In this document: positions 53,977 to 64,000 of the stretch, in pieces
How the letters are laid out: each line of letters starts with the position of its first letter
How positions within the stretch are numbered: position 1 is the first letter of the stretch
Source: Cristatella mucedo
Taxonomy: Eukaryota > Bryozoa > Phylactolaemata > Cristatellidae
DNA length: 64,000 nucleotides
NCBI GenBank assembly: GCA_009760855.2
Contig: WPIO01000007.1
Span: forward strand, 2,993,501-3,057,500
Direction of reading: 5' to 3'
Made by a program: the position numbers and the translations under genes
Notes under the pieces: generated by a model
What the model was told of the DNA's origin: nothing
Seen by the model: only the letters and a program-made list of their open reading frames with translations
Database searches by the model: none

Positions 53977-54971
53977 ATACCTTGAACTTGACATGTTACA
54001 GTCGTCCATCTTTAGACCAGCCATCGATCTCTAGCGAATGTAGCATCAGCTAGTAGTAAAGCATCCTCAGCCGCAGTGATAAGCCATCCAAACGATACGA
54101 TTAACTATATCCGCCGGATGTATTGCTGTGTGATTGCCCATTTAAGCTCGCACGACGCATGATAACCAATAGCTATACCATAGCGTAATGGCATTCCAAT
54201 GCGAAAAGCTCAATCGCTGTGCACGCTCGTTGGCGGTAAACGCAGGTATTTCCCGACGCAATTGACTTGTGCCTTCCTGCCATCACAGTTGGCAAGTTCG
54301 GCTCGCCCAAGGGCAGGCGACTTGCCTAACTCACCAAAGGGGACTTCAAGCTGGAAAGGATAGGTAGGCAGGGGGAAGGTAGGGAGGGGTGTGTAAGGAG
54401 TGGGAAGGGGAGGTTGAGCGGCCATGATTGTGGCGTGGGGCTAAACTTCTACAACCGGAGGAGGCGAGGTCGGATTTCAGGGCCCCATCCTTTAGAATTT
54501 GCCAGAAATTGCTATCAGGATCTCTTAAGTATGTTTGTCCCTGTTTTGGGAGATAACTACTGCGGTGACTCGCCGGCTGCTGCAGACGTTGTGTGCAGCT
54601 TCCACGTCCGGTTAGAACTAGGCCGAAAACGCAGCAGTTGTAACGGTGCCGGTCTCAGCCGAGCCGACGTGCGACGAATACTGGTGACGTATGAACGTTG
54701 AAATTAAGCTAGTGACTTTTAGGTGTTTATTGCCAATACACCCTGGTAATAAGCCAACAGTAGAAGGAACTCGGCGGCGGCGACGACAAAGAGCACTCAT
54801 ACCTTAGCACTCATAAGTCCATATCCATATTGTACATACGTCTATTCGATAGCAACGGAGAGTTACAGGCATTCAATCATGACCAACACCAACGGCTTGC
54901 GGTCCTAGAGCTCAAATCAGCTCATATGTCCAGGCTAAATCCGGAAGCACGATTATCTCAAGGCGTAGGCT
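53977..54971. other. flank, nothing recognised
   Basis: Purine-rich stretch at 54355-54420; no gene recognised. Confidence 0.4.
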
Positions 54972-54980
54972 TTTATGCGG

Positions 54981-55145
54981 GCCGTGATGGCACACTAGGT
55001 AAGGCGGTTGCTTTCACGACCTCGGCGCCGAGTTCGATTCATGCGGTGGGCGATTCTTTATCGCCACTGCAAGCGGTGGTGATAGCCGTAAAGCCTCTTC
55101 TGTCACTATACAAAAAGAGGCTGTTTAATCAGCTAGGATTTATTA
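54981..55145 (+). mobile_element. SINE-I with perfect 9-bp target-site duplication
   Basis: GCCGTGATGGCACACTAGGT start (A box), B box region CGAGTTCGATTCATG with a small deletion, GCAAGCGGTGGTGATAGCCG, and GTTTAATCAGCTAGGATTTA end. TTTATGCGG occurs on both sides (54972-54980 and 55146-55154), fixing both ends of the element. Confidence 0.93.
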
Positions 55146-55354
55146 TTTATGCGGCCTCGTCCATAGATTTGTCACACAATCGGTTCATAACCATTACGAT
55201 TCAGGAACCGTGAATATGAATATCAGTCATAATCTAGCAGATTTAAGTCGACACCATTTCATCGAGAAGTGTGAGCTGCTTACCTGGAAGCTAGGCTGTC
55301 TGACCTCGGTCTGGGCTTGGCCATCCGCTCGAAATGTGAATGCCATGTAGCTCC

Positions 55355-55785
55355 GTCTGTAATTTCACGAAGCCACAAAGACTATGTTGATGTTTTGCAG
55401 GAGAGTTGTGTATAGCGCACTCGGAGCCTGAGTGGCTTTTGATATGCATTCGGCAGCCAACAGATTTGTGTAAAACAGTGATTAAAGACTGTCTCGCCCA
55501 AAAAAAGTTAAAGTGAGAAACATAGCTGAGTCAAAAGAGCAGTTGAGACAGTAAGTAGCCTGGAAGTAGTAGATCAGGGCGGTTGGAAACGATGTGCCGA
55601 AGTCGGAATCACGTGAGTAGTTGTCGTTGCGTAAGAATTGAGGAAGTAAGCTTCACAGTCTAGGACCTGCAGAGCGAAAAAATTCAGTAGCCAAGGGTCA
55701 TTAAGCCGAGGAATGAAACAAGTAATGTATTATCCATACAGGACTTGAGGGTACAAGGAGGCTGAAACTGGTAGAGCGGTTCACC
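55355..55785 (-). mobile_element. LINE-B 3' end
   Basis: Minus-strand match to the tail of the 1-784 copy (CACAAAGACTATGTTGATG region and ACTACTCACGTGATTCC), with small insertions; no open frame. Confidence 0.75.
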
Positions 55786-55789
55786 TAGG

Positions 55790-55860
55790 TATAATAATAA
55801 TATAAGTAATACTTTTTATACCGCCCTCAGAGAACTCTTATCTCTTTCTCAGCACCTTCC
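55790..55860 (-). mobile_element. LINE 3' tail fragment
   Basis: TAATAATATAAG, then CCGCCCTCAGAGAACTCTTA / TCTCTTTCTCAGCACC hairpin; lies immediately beside the next copy's tail. Confidence 0.7.
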
Positions 55861-57417
55861 ATAATAATGATAATGATAAACTTGATGAAGCACCCTCGGA
55901 GAACTTAATCTCTCTCTAGGCGCTTTACATTTGCTGGAAAGGGAAATGCAATTGAATGGTGAGTAAAATCATGCTTGATAAACAAACAAAATGAATAATA
56001 TGGTTAGGGGTGACATGCACAGGGTCAGCATGCAAATGTGGTTAGTGGCAGCATGCACGGTGTCAGGACCCACTAAATGCTGTCCTAAATAGGCATGTTT
56101 TCAAATTCTTTTTAAATGTGGTCAGGTCGGGGGATGTTGTGACGCAGGTCGGGAGGGAGTTCCAGGCTTTGGGAGCATACGAACTAAATACACGGTCTCC
56201 AAAAGATTTGAGGTTTGTACGGGGTGTTTGTAGACTGTTGGATTCCGAAAAGCGGGAGGTACGATGCTTGGCCTAATGGGAAAGTAGATCTGAGAGATAG
56301 GCTGGAGCCAGAGAATGAAGTGACCTAAAAGTGAGCGACAAAACCTTGAAGTCAATCCGCTGCTTGATTGGTAGCCAGTGCAGGTCGGCGAGATGTGGAG
56401 TAAAGTGGCAACTTCGACACTGACGACAGACAAGCCTAGCTGCAGAGTTTTGCACCAGCTGCAGTCGCCTGATCGCACATGCCGGTTGGCCAGCGAGCAG
56501 TGGGTTGCAGAAGTCGAGACGAGATGTCACGAATGCATGGACCAACTTAGTCACAGTATCCTTATCTAAACAAGTCCGAATTTTAGCAATGTTATGAAGC
56601 TGAAAATAGGCAGATTTGACTGTGGAGCTGACGTGGTCGTCTAACGAGAGGTCGCTTTGGAATATGACACCTAGATTTCGAGCTGATTCAACTGGAGATA
56701 TGCTAGCAGAGCCAATTTTGAGTGTCGGCCTTTCCAATTTCTGAATCGCACTGAGTTTGCCCATAACTAGTAAATTAGTTTAACGTCATTAAGTTTTAGA
56801 AAATTTGCTGCCATCCATGTGGGGATGTCATGAATGCATGCAGCAAGTGAGCTGAGAGAATTTGAGGTGCTCGAAGGCTGGGAGGGATCAAAGTAAAGGT
56901 ACAAGTGAGTGTCATCCGCATAGACGTGAAAGCCTAGATTGTGCTTGGCAATCACATCAGCAAGAGGGAGAGTATAAACCGTGAAAAGAACCGGACCTAG
57001 CACGGAGCCCTGATGTGCGCCATATTTCAGAGGTACCTCAGATGATCTTTGTCCATTCACGTCAGTACTCTGGAGTCTCCCACTGAGATAGGACCTGAAC
57101 CACTGCAGAGCAGTGCCATTGGTGCCCAGGCGAGATGAGAGGCGCTCTAGAAGAACTTTGTGATCGATGGTATCAAAAGCTGCCTAAAGATCGAGCAAAA
57201 CAAGCAGAGACACTCTACCCATGTCTGCATTCCTAAGTAGGTCGTTGTATACCCTAAGCAATGCTGACTCTGTGGAGTGATTAGCTCTAAAGCCAGACAG
57301 GAACTTACTAGCAAGGTGTGGGGTTTCGATATGAGTTTTGCTGGTCCGCCATGACCCTTTCCAGTGTCTTTGATAGGAATGGTAGAAGGGAGACCGGGCG
57401 GTAGTTGCTTAAGTTCT
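55861..57417 (-). mobile_element. LINE-A, RT motif A to 3' end
   Basis: 3' hairpin (about 55888-55932), 3' UTR, the C-terminal frame 56764-56273 (163 residues, [20 protein letters not shown]), then the frame 57060-56767 with [20 protein letters not shown] and FHVYADDTHLYLYF (intact YADD). Motif A lies near 57200-57160 with an in-frame stop. Breaks off at 57417 at the junction with another LINE. Confidence 0.9.
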
Positions 57418-58275
57418 GCTGTAAAGGAAGCTTGATCGAATAGTTAGCAGTAGGCATGAAGGAGCCAAGCCATATCCGGCGGTGCGGGCCAACGTAAGAA
57501 CTTTGCTCTGTATCAGTTGATCAACCGGCAGCCATCCTAGCTCTTTCAGCAAAGGAAACGCTGCCAAATCTCTGGGACTTGTAAACTAGCCGTGCAGCCA
57601 TATTCATTGCCAGCTTAAGTGGCCTGGTGGACTTTTTCAGTAGCCCAGCTAAAAGGTAATTACAGCTATCTAGACAAGACAGAACCACGATGATAGTTCA
57701 ATGCTTTGCAAGCCACCCCTAAAGACAGCTCCTAATCACAGATAGGGATCGGACTTGATGGCTAGCTGTGGACACAGTCTTCTTAGCGGAGCTTTCAAAG
57801 TTTAGGCAGCTGTCAAAGACGACACCTAAATTCCGAGCACACGACGATGGTCGCACAATGGCATCACCTATTAGGTGCGAAAAGTCTTCTAGTCCAGCCA
57901 TACGCTCGGGGCGTCCTATGAGTAGCAGTTTCATTTTATCCACCTTTAGTTTAAGGAAATTTGCCTACATCCAAAATCAAAAGTCTGAAAGGCAGGCATT
58001 CTGTTTATCAGTAGCTGCATTAGATTCTGACGGTGTAAATGAAAAATACAGCTGAAAATCGGCAGCATAAAAGTGATAGCCTATTCCATGGGCCTGGATC
58101 ACTTTTGGAGAACATCAAAGAACCAAGGACGGACCCTTGAGGGACTTCACTGGTGACTGGTCTGGTAGATGAGACCTGACGCGCACAAGACACGGATTGA
58201 ACACGATCGGACAAGTACGATTTAAACCACGTCAGTGCCTCACCTGCTATACCGATCGTTGTTCTGGAGATAAAC
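57418..58275 (-). mobile_element. LINE-C fragment (LINE-B-like RT)
   Basis: Starts with CTGTAAAGGAAGCTTGATCG, the inner edge of the LINE-C 3' end. Upstream on the minus strand: LLIGRPERMAGLEDFSHLIG, SCARNLGVVFDSCLNFESSA, then TSEVPQGSVLGSLMF (motif B) near 58150 and SDRVQSVSCARQV. The joint with LINE-A at 57417 lacks the hairpin, so one element broke into the other. Confidence 0.75.
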
Positions 58276-58299
58276 CATAAAGAGGTGTTGTGCGCCAGT

Positions 58300-58512
58300 G
58301 CATGGTGCAGTGGCAGTGCAGGAATCTAATCGTTTACCTATACCTCGTACGAATCTCAAATCCTTTGGAGACCATACCTTCAGTTGTTATGTTCCCAAAG
58401 CCTGGAACTCACCCCGTGGAACTAACTAACCGGCGTCACGACGATGTATGACTTAACATTAAAAAAGCACCATTTGGTAGGTCCTTCTGATTTGTACTTT
58501 TCGTGCTGACAT
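58300..58512 (+). mobile_element. LINE-A fragment
   Basis: [18 protein letters not shown]-like and VPKAWNSPRGT-like sequence, then a diverged 3' UTR start. A TCGTGCTGACATGCG word is duplicated at 58500-58531 at the border with the next copy. Confidence 0.65.
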
Positions 58513-58524
58513 GCGTACTTCGTG

Positions 58525-59062
58525 CTGACATGCGACTTCAAGGTTTTGTCACTCACTTTTAGGTCCCTTCATTTTATGGCTCCAGCCTATCTCTCCGACA
58601 TACTCCCCCATCAGGCCAAGCATCGTACCACCAGCTTTTCGGAATCCAACAGTCTAGAAATACCTCGTACAAACCTTAAATCCTTTGGAGACCGTGCATT
58701 TAGTTCGTATGCTCCCAAAGCCTGGAGCTCCCTCCCGACTTGTGTCAGAACATCCCCTGACTTGACCACATTTAAAAAGAACTTAAAAACACACCTATTT
58801 AGGACAGCATTTAGCGGGTCCCTGTGATTCGTCCTTCACGTGCTTATGCGTGCTGACACTGCATGCTGCCACTAACCACATTTGCATGCTGACCCTGTGC
58901 ATGTCACCCCTAACCATATTATTCATTTTGTTTGTTTTTCAAGCGTGATTTTACTTACCATTCCATTGCATTTCCCTTTGCAGCAAATGTAAAGCGCCTA
59001 GAAAGAGATTGTTCTCTGAGGGCGCTTTATCAAGTACATTATTAGTATTATTACTATTATTA
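58525..59062 (+). mobile_element. LINE-A 3' copy
   Basis: Open for about 100 residues from [20 protein letters not shown] through [20 protein letters not shown] to the native stop, then 3' UTR, hairpin (about 58993-59035) and (ATT)n. A young-looking copy. Confidence 0.9.
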
Positions 59063-59232
59063 CTGACGCTGAGCATGTTACCTCTAACCACACTATGCTT
59101 AATGGCATTATGCATTACCACTGGAGGTTTGATAATGCTTCCTTTACAGCATCTGTAAAGTGCCTAGACAGAGATTTAGTTCTCTGAGAGCACTATATAA
59201 ACGTATTATTATTATTATTATTACCCTTCTCT
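59063..59232 (+). mobile_element. LINE-C 3' end
   Basis: GCTTCCTTTACAGCATCTGT, then AAAGTGCCTAGACAGAGATT / TAGTTCTCTGAGAGCACTAT hairpin and (ATT)n. It defines the LINE-C 3' end and follows the LINE-A (ATT)n directly. Confidence 0.8.
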
Positions 59233-60810
59233 CGACCGGCTCACAGTGGACTCACTTCACGACCCTGAGAAGAAATGTTTTCAATAAAAGAGCAACCACG
59301 GTCGCTGTCGGTTACAAAAAAGTCGAACTAGGTTGGGTTCTAGAACCCGAGAAATAAGGGGTTGCAGTAGAGATCCCACAATCACAATAAGACAATGGCT
59401 GAAAAGGTGTCATTCCTAGCTGGTGATCATTATTGTTTTGCATCGCAGTTGGGGAGCGACGATCGTCTAGATCACACGACATCGTCTAGTGAGCGATTCG
59501 GCCAGTGGCCATGCTCGGCTGCCTCGGTACTAGGCAGGAGAGCGATGACCGGTCGAATAGGCAAAGTACGAACCCGGCTCAGCTTGCATCAGGTCGCAAC
59601 TTAACTTGTTTCTGCCTTCTTTCAGAACAGCATAGTGCCCATCATCAGCTAGAGCACTGCTCGCTCAATGTATTGAAACATGCTCTGCGGGACCTGCTAG
59701 TTCTACCCTCACTAAAGCACGAGCTAGCGATTCTGCGTTTGCATTAGCTCGCATGGTAACTTCATACCAAATGGTAACAACTTTATTTAGATATACTTCA
59801 GCAATGCCCCGTTCTATGCCCAACCAGATAAATGATTAACAATTATTAACGCCTTGAGTCTGAAGCAATCGAGCAGCAACAAGCGCCCAGCGAAACACAC
59901 AGGCACTTGCAGGCCCATTTGTGCGCACTATTAATCAAAGATGCTGCACCGACGCTCAAAGCATTGTCGCTGCTGCCCACCGAGATGCTGCTGCCAGCCA
60001 ATAACTTTCAGCCGTTCAGACTTCAAGTGAAGCCATCTGGAGCCACTTGCCAAGGTCCATGGCCAGGCGACACCGATGCCAAAAAACCGACACTAAACCG
60101 GAGCCAAGGCTCTTTCCTTGTTCCTGTCTCTGTTTCTCTCTCATACATCCAAGCTCAATAAACATATGTCATCGAAATGACAACTTCTATTTCTGTTGAT
60201 GCTAGAATGAGCTTATTTCACCAGTTATTGCACATATTGATTCAAACGAGCTTTCCAAATCCGTACGAGCTTGTCCGACATGGCATCGATTCTGAGACAA
60301 CCAGAGTTGGTAGATAGCTGCAGCTCATTACCAGAGCTGCCAGCCGAAAGCACTGGGCGAGCGAGCGTGTACCATCCGAGGCAGCTGGCACTCTGGCAGG
60401 CTGCTGAGAAACGGACTGCCGGAGCATCATAGCAGAGCTGGTCGGCCATCAGCAATGCGTGTGAAGTTAACACGGCTAGCCACAATTGGCAGAACAACCT
60501 AATATTTAAACATGTTCCTTCTCATTATCGGTCGCTGCCTTGCCAAAGACTGAGGAGTCGCCTCCACTGTTCCCACAACTACAATGGAAAAGTTAACAAT
60601 TCACTGCAAAATGAACATGTCTACGCTATGTCTACACAAACTGTCTGTAATACGATAAAGCAGCAACGAACATATCACTACACTGGCACTAGCAGCTAAA
60701 TACCTGAACCTATTACAGCCGTGAAATTTGGAGCCGTAAAACTTCGGTGCAAGCAATGCATGTTCAGTAGTGGATTAAAGTACTGTTTTTTACAATGTCC
60801 AGAAAACATA
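59233..60810. other. flank, nothing recognised
   Basis: AATAAA hexamers at about 59286 and 60158 on + lack any coding context. Frames are short and featureless. Confidence 0.4.
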
Positions 60811-61010
<200 letters not shown>

Positions 61011-61134
61011 GGTCACCTGGACTAAGTATGTAGCGACCCTGCATCTTTGGTCGAGAAAATGCAGAAAAGTATTGAGGATTGTAAAAAAGATTAGTCAGCA
61101 GTAGTAGTATTCCTGAATTATGAATTAGATTTCA

Positions 61135-61184
61135 TCAGGTCGTGAAGACCGATCACCTTATCACCTGGGCTATCACGGCCCAAG
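61135..61184 (-). mobile_element. SINE-I head fragment
   Basis: On the minus strand: GGGCCGTGATAGCCCAGGTG and ATAAGGTGATCGGTCTTCAC resemble the A-box half of SINE-I; the rest is absent. Confidence 0.45.
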
Positions 61185-62689
61185 AAATCCGGACCATCTC
61201 TGCAAAATTCTAGCGAAGGTCAAGAGTAACATCAGCAGTGACTTGTGTACAAGAAAATCAAGTAAATGTCATGCAGACTGCAGGCAGCAGCCTTGGCGGG
61301 CATTCATTGTATCCTGACTGGCTCTTCTCCTTATATCTTGCTTCCATAGTCGAGCTACTTAAGCAATGGCCAGCAATACCTAGCTTTTGTGCCATCGCGG
61401 AATAAGCCAAAAATGGCGGAAGAGGGGCTGCTCTGGCACACTGCTACCGGCTGCACTGTTGCATTCAGCTTGCGGGTGAATTGAGGGACCATTCTTGGCA
61501 ATTGTCAGCATCTAGTATGTGCTAATTTGTACTAACAACAAAGCCAGAAACTTTACACATAAATTCAAGTTGCTGCGCATAGATCACCTAGATGATGAAG
61601 TGCATAACTAGGACACGCCACCGCCCCTGCGGCAGAGCACTAACTGCCTGCGACTACTGCTGACAGCCGGCTCCCCTCGGTGAATTAAGCAATCATACAA
61701 ACGACGAGGTCAATCAAGGATGCACAGGGCGAGGCACCTCAAATATTTCTTTGGGTGCACCTGGAGGTTCAAAGTAGCGATGGCAAGCAGCAAGCAAGCA
61801 GTGCACACTAGCAGATGGGCTCTCTAGCTGGGGATGCAGCACATGCAGCCTCCAATAAATCTGGCATCTGGTCAAATCGAGCAAGGCAGCACACACAAGG
61901 CTTTGCTCTGGCTGCACCGCGGCCTCCTGCTCCCCACAGCGCCAACGAGACCCGTGCGCAGCGAGTGCCATGCTCGATGTTGCCCGAGGCCATGCAGCAT
62001 GCATGGGCACACCCATGGACGAAGCAACTCCGTGGACAAAGCAAGCACGTGAGCAGGTAAAACCAGTCGAGATACCGGAACTTCCGGACCGTGGCGGGTG
62101 CACAGTGGCAGCACGAGACACAGCCTTTACAGACGACAAACACGTACGTCTCCACCCTGCGCATGCATGCATGCATGCACGCAAGCATGCACAGTGCAAC
62201 CACCGGCAGCACAATCCGATGCCACGGGCAGACGTAAGTGCATGCCAACATATGCTACTGCAAGTGTGCAGCAAGGTCAAGGCCGCTATGGCACAGATGA
62301 GAGCAGCATTTCAGGAACGGCCTTCACCAAGACGAAGGGGATGAGCCTACCTTGGCCAGCTCACGCGCACTGTACTCGGGTTTACTCAGCAACCTCTGCA
62401 GAGACGAATGTCAACAACCACCGTTAGACTGACTTCGCGCACATGCAATCAGCCATTGTCCATGCAATTATTGACCATTAATAAATTTAAAAAAAAAAAA
62501 CCAGCCGTTTCGGAGACAACAGCTGAAGAATGACAGCATATACCCGCTCACTGGGCATAGTGACTCGGCTGACACCCTCTCTTTCGGTAGGCTTTGCGGA
62601 AGATTGTATCGAGTGATGCTTTAAGTGAGGCTCCTCAACAAAAACCGCCTTGGAGAGCAGCCTTCTACCGGCCCTTAAGATGAGCGCCC
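61185..62689. other. flank; long chance frames and an A-tract after AATAAA
   Basis: A 188-residue minus-strand frame (62280-61714) and overlapping plus-strand frames are Cys/His/Ala-rich because of CATG repeats (62160-62192) and show no domain. AATAAA at 62480-62485 is followed by 12 A (62489-62500), possibly the end of a retrocopy on the plus strand; its source was not recognised. Confidence 0.35.
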
Positions 62690-64000
62690 TAGTCATTAGA
62701 ATGAAGCTGGGCGCCATCGGGTAAAAGTAAAAATTCTAGATTGTCCTAGGGGATTGCATCGTTAGGTGGGAGAGTATACATTGCGAACAGAAGTGAACCG
62801 AGCACAGAGCCTTGGCCTACCCACCCTATCCCCTACTTCGGAGGCTGCTTAGATGTCTGTTGTATATTGAATTCAATGCCCTGAAGTATTCCATTGAAAC
62901 GAGACCTAAACCAGTGCAGTGCAGTGCAGTGCAGTGCTGGTAATGCCGCACTCGAGATGAGAGACACTGATGAAGGACTTCGTGATCAATTGTATCAAAT
63001 GCTATCGCAAGATCCATCCAATAGGCAGAGAGACTCGACTTAAGACTACATTCTAGAGAAGCTCAGTGTAAACTGACAGCAGTGCTGACTCAGTGGAGTG
63101 ATTAGCTTAAAAACGTGACCAAAACTTGCTAGATTTGAAATTTGATGTAAGAGGTTAGCTGGTCTGCCACTGCTCGTTTCAGTGTCTTTGGTAGGAATGG
63201 CAAAGGGAGACATTGCGAAAGTTAACTCAATTTCTCCAAGTCTAGAGTTGCCTTCTTACTGAAACTCCTAATAACAGCCTTTTTAAAGATAAAGAAACAA
63301 GATCTGAGGATAAGGACATATTTATAGTGTTAATTATTCAGGGCAGCAGTGAATCGATGTTGCTCTCAGAAGGAGATCTGTGGGTATCTGGTCTAGAGGG
63401 CAAGTAGTCTTCTAAGGCGGGGGAGGTCAACTTGGACCTGAGCTTCGAACTTGGAATTAGGTCTTTCGTGGCTGGCTTGAAATCAGCACATTTTGGTACT
63501 GCAAGAAACTGGGGGACATGAGTAAGGAGTAGGGATGCCACTGAATGAGAGCAGTCCAATCGAAATATTATCTTGAAAATCCGACCTTATCTATCTTGCT
63601 GGCCAAGAAGCTAGAGAAGAGATCTCCTAGGTGGCCACAAAGAATCACTAGTTAAGGTGATGACCTGGAAGCAGTTAAGGAGACAATTGACGGTCAACAT
63701 AAGCGTTATTTGGATTGTCAATCTTGGATTGCACTATGGCTCTATTTATAGAAGGTAATTTGACTTTAGCCAGGTTGGATTAGTTTGATAAATATTAGTT
63801 CTCATTTGTTAGTCAATGGACGGTCAGTCTTGATCTCGTGTATGCTTTCTCAAGCTTGTGCTTAGTAGTTCTGCCCAGTACAATATCTGCAGTGAACCAC
63901 TGGTCATCTAAGTGAAAGCACACACTGTTCTTAGTCACAGCAGCAAAGTCGTCCAGAACGTCAGCTAGAGCCGTGCTAAAGCCTTCCACAAGGGAGGTCA
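62690..64000 (-). mobile_element. LINE-A-related older copy, RT and upstream region
   Basis: Minus strand from the right edge: decayed linker, then a KRAVADQL-like stretch near 63170, motif A MDLAIAFDTIDHEVLHQCLS at 63017-62958, and the region before YADD near 62790. A GTGCAGTGCAGTGCAGT run (62915-62937) replaces part of the sequence. It continues beyond the window. Confidence 0.7.

Noticed and set aside
61714-62280. 188-residue Cys/His-rich minus-strand frame
   Set aside because: Driven by CATG repeats and stop-poor sequence; overlapping frames of similar length on the other strand and no domain.

Overview
This is animal nuclear DNA, most likely from a protostome invertebrate; the species cannot be named from the sequence. 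It carries one spliced gene, a nicotinic acetylcholine receptor subunit of the protostome beta1/UNC-29-like type. The rest is mostly retrotransposon debris, tRNA-derived SINEs, microsatellites and unmethylated-looking CpG-rich blocks. I see no bacterial-type operon, CRISPR array, rRNA gene or functional tRNA gene.

The gene lies on the + strand and covers about 34 kb (14495-48680). I read six exons: signal peptide (14495-14543), N-terminal helix and first strands (37334-37476), a 45-bp exon (37694-37738), a 110-bp exon (44983-45092), a 1024-bp exon from the ligand-binding core to the MA helix (47332-48355), and the M4 exon (48519-48680). Phases agree at all five junctions and the product is 510 residues. 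The introns are about 22.8 kb, 217 bp, 7.2 kb, 2.2 kb and 163 bp, and the three long ones are filled with repeats.

Layout: 1-13000 is upstream flank with LINE copies in both orientations, including a 3.3-kb copy (7846-11200) interrupted by another LINE. 13800-15200 is the CpG-rich 5' region of the gene. 15200-37300 is intron 1, with (CT)/(GA) tracts, a 31-bp minisatellite, further CpG-rich blocks (24050-25100, 30850-31950, 34480-37330), SINEs and old LINE relics. 37334-48680 holds exons 2-6. 48681-64000 is the 3' UTR and downstream flank, again LINE-rich.

Three LINE types recur. LINE-A is L2-like, with a conserved 3' hairpin followed by (TAA)n. LINE-B has an apurinic endonuclease and reverse transcriptase and ends in ACATT repeats. 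LINE-C has a LINE-B-like RT but a hairpin tail. Two tRNA-derived SINE families are present: SINE-I (about 175 bp, often ending in a T-run) and SINE-II (tRNA-like head joined to the same 3' hairpin as LINE-A/C). Several inverted-repeat structures are not explained by these elements, among them a perfect 26-bp-arm hairpin in intron 2 and a 100-bp palindrome at 33547-33646.
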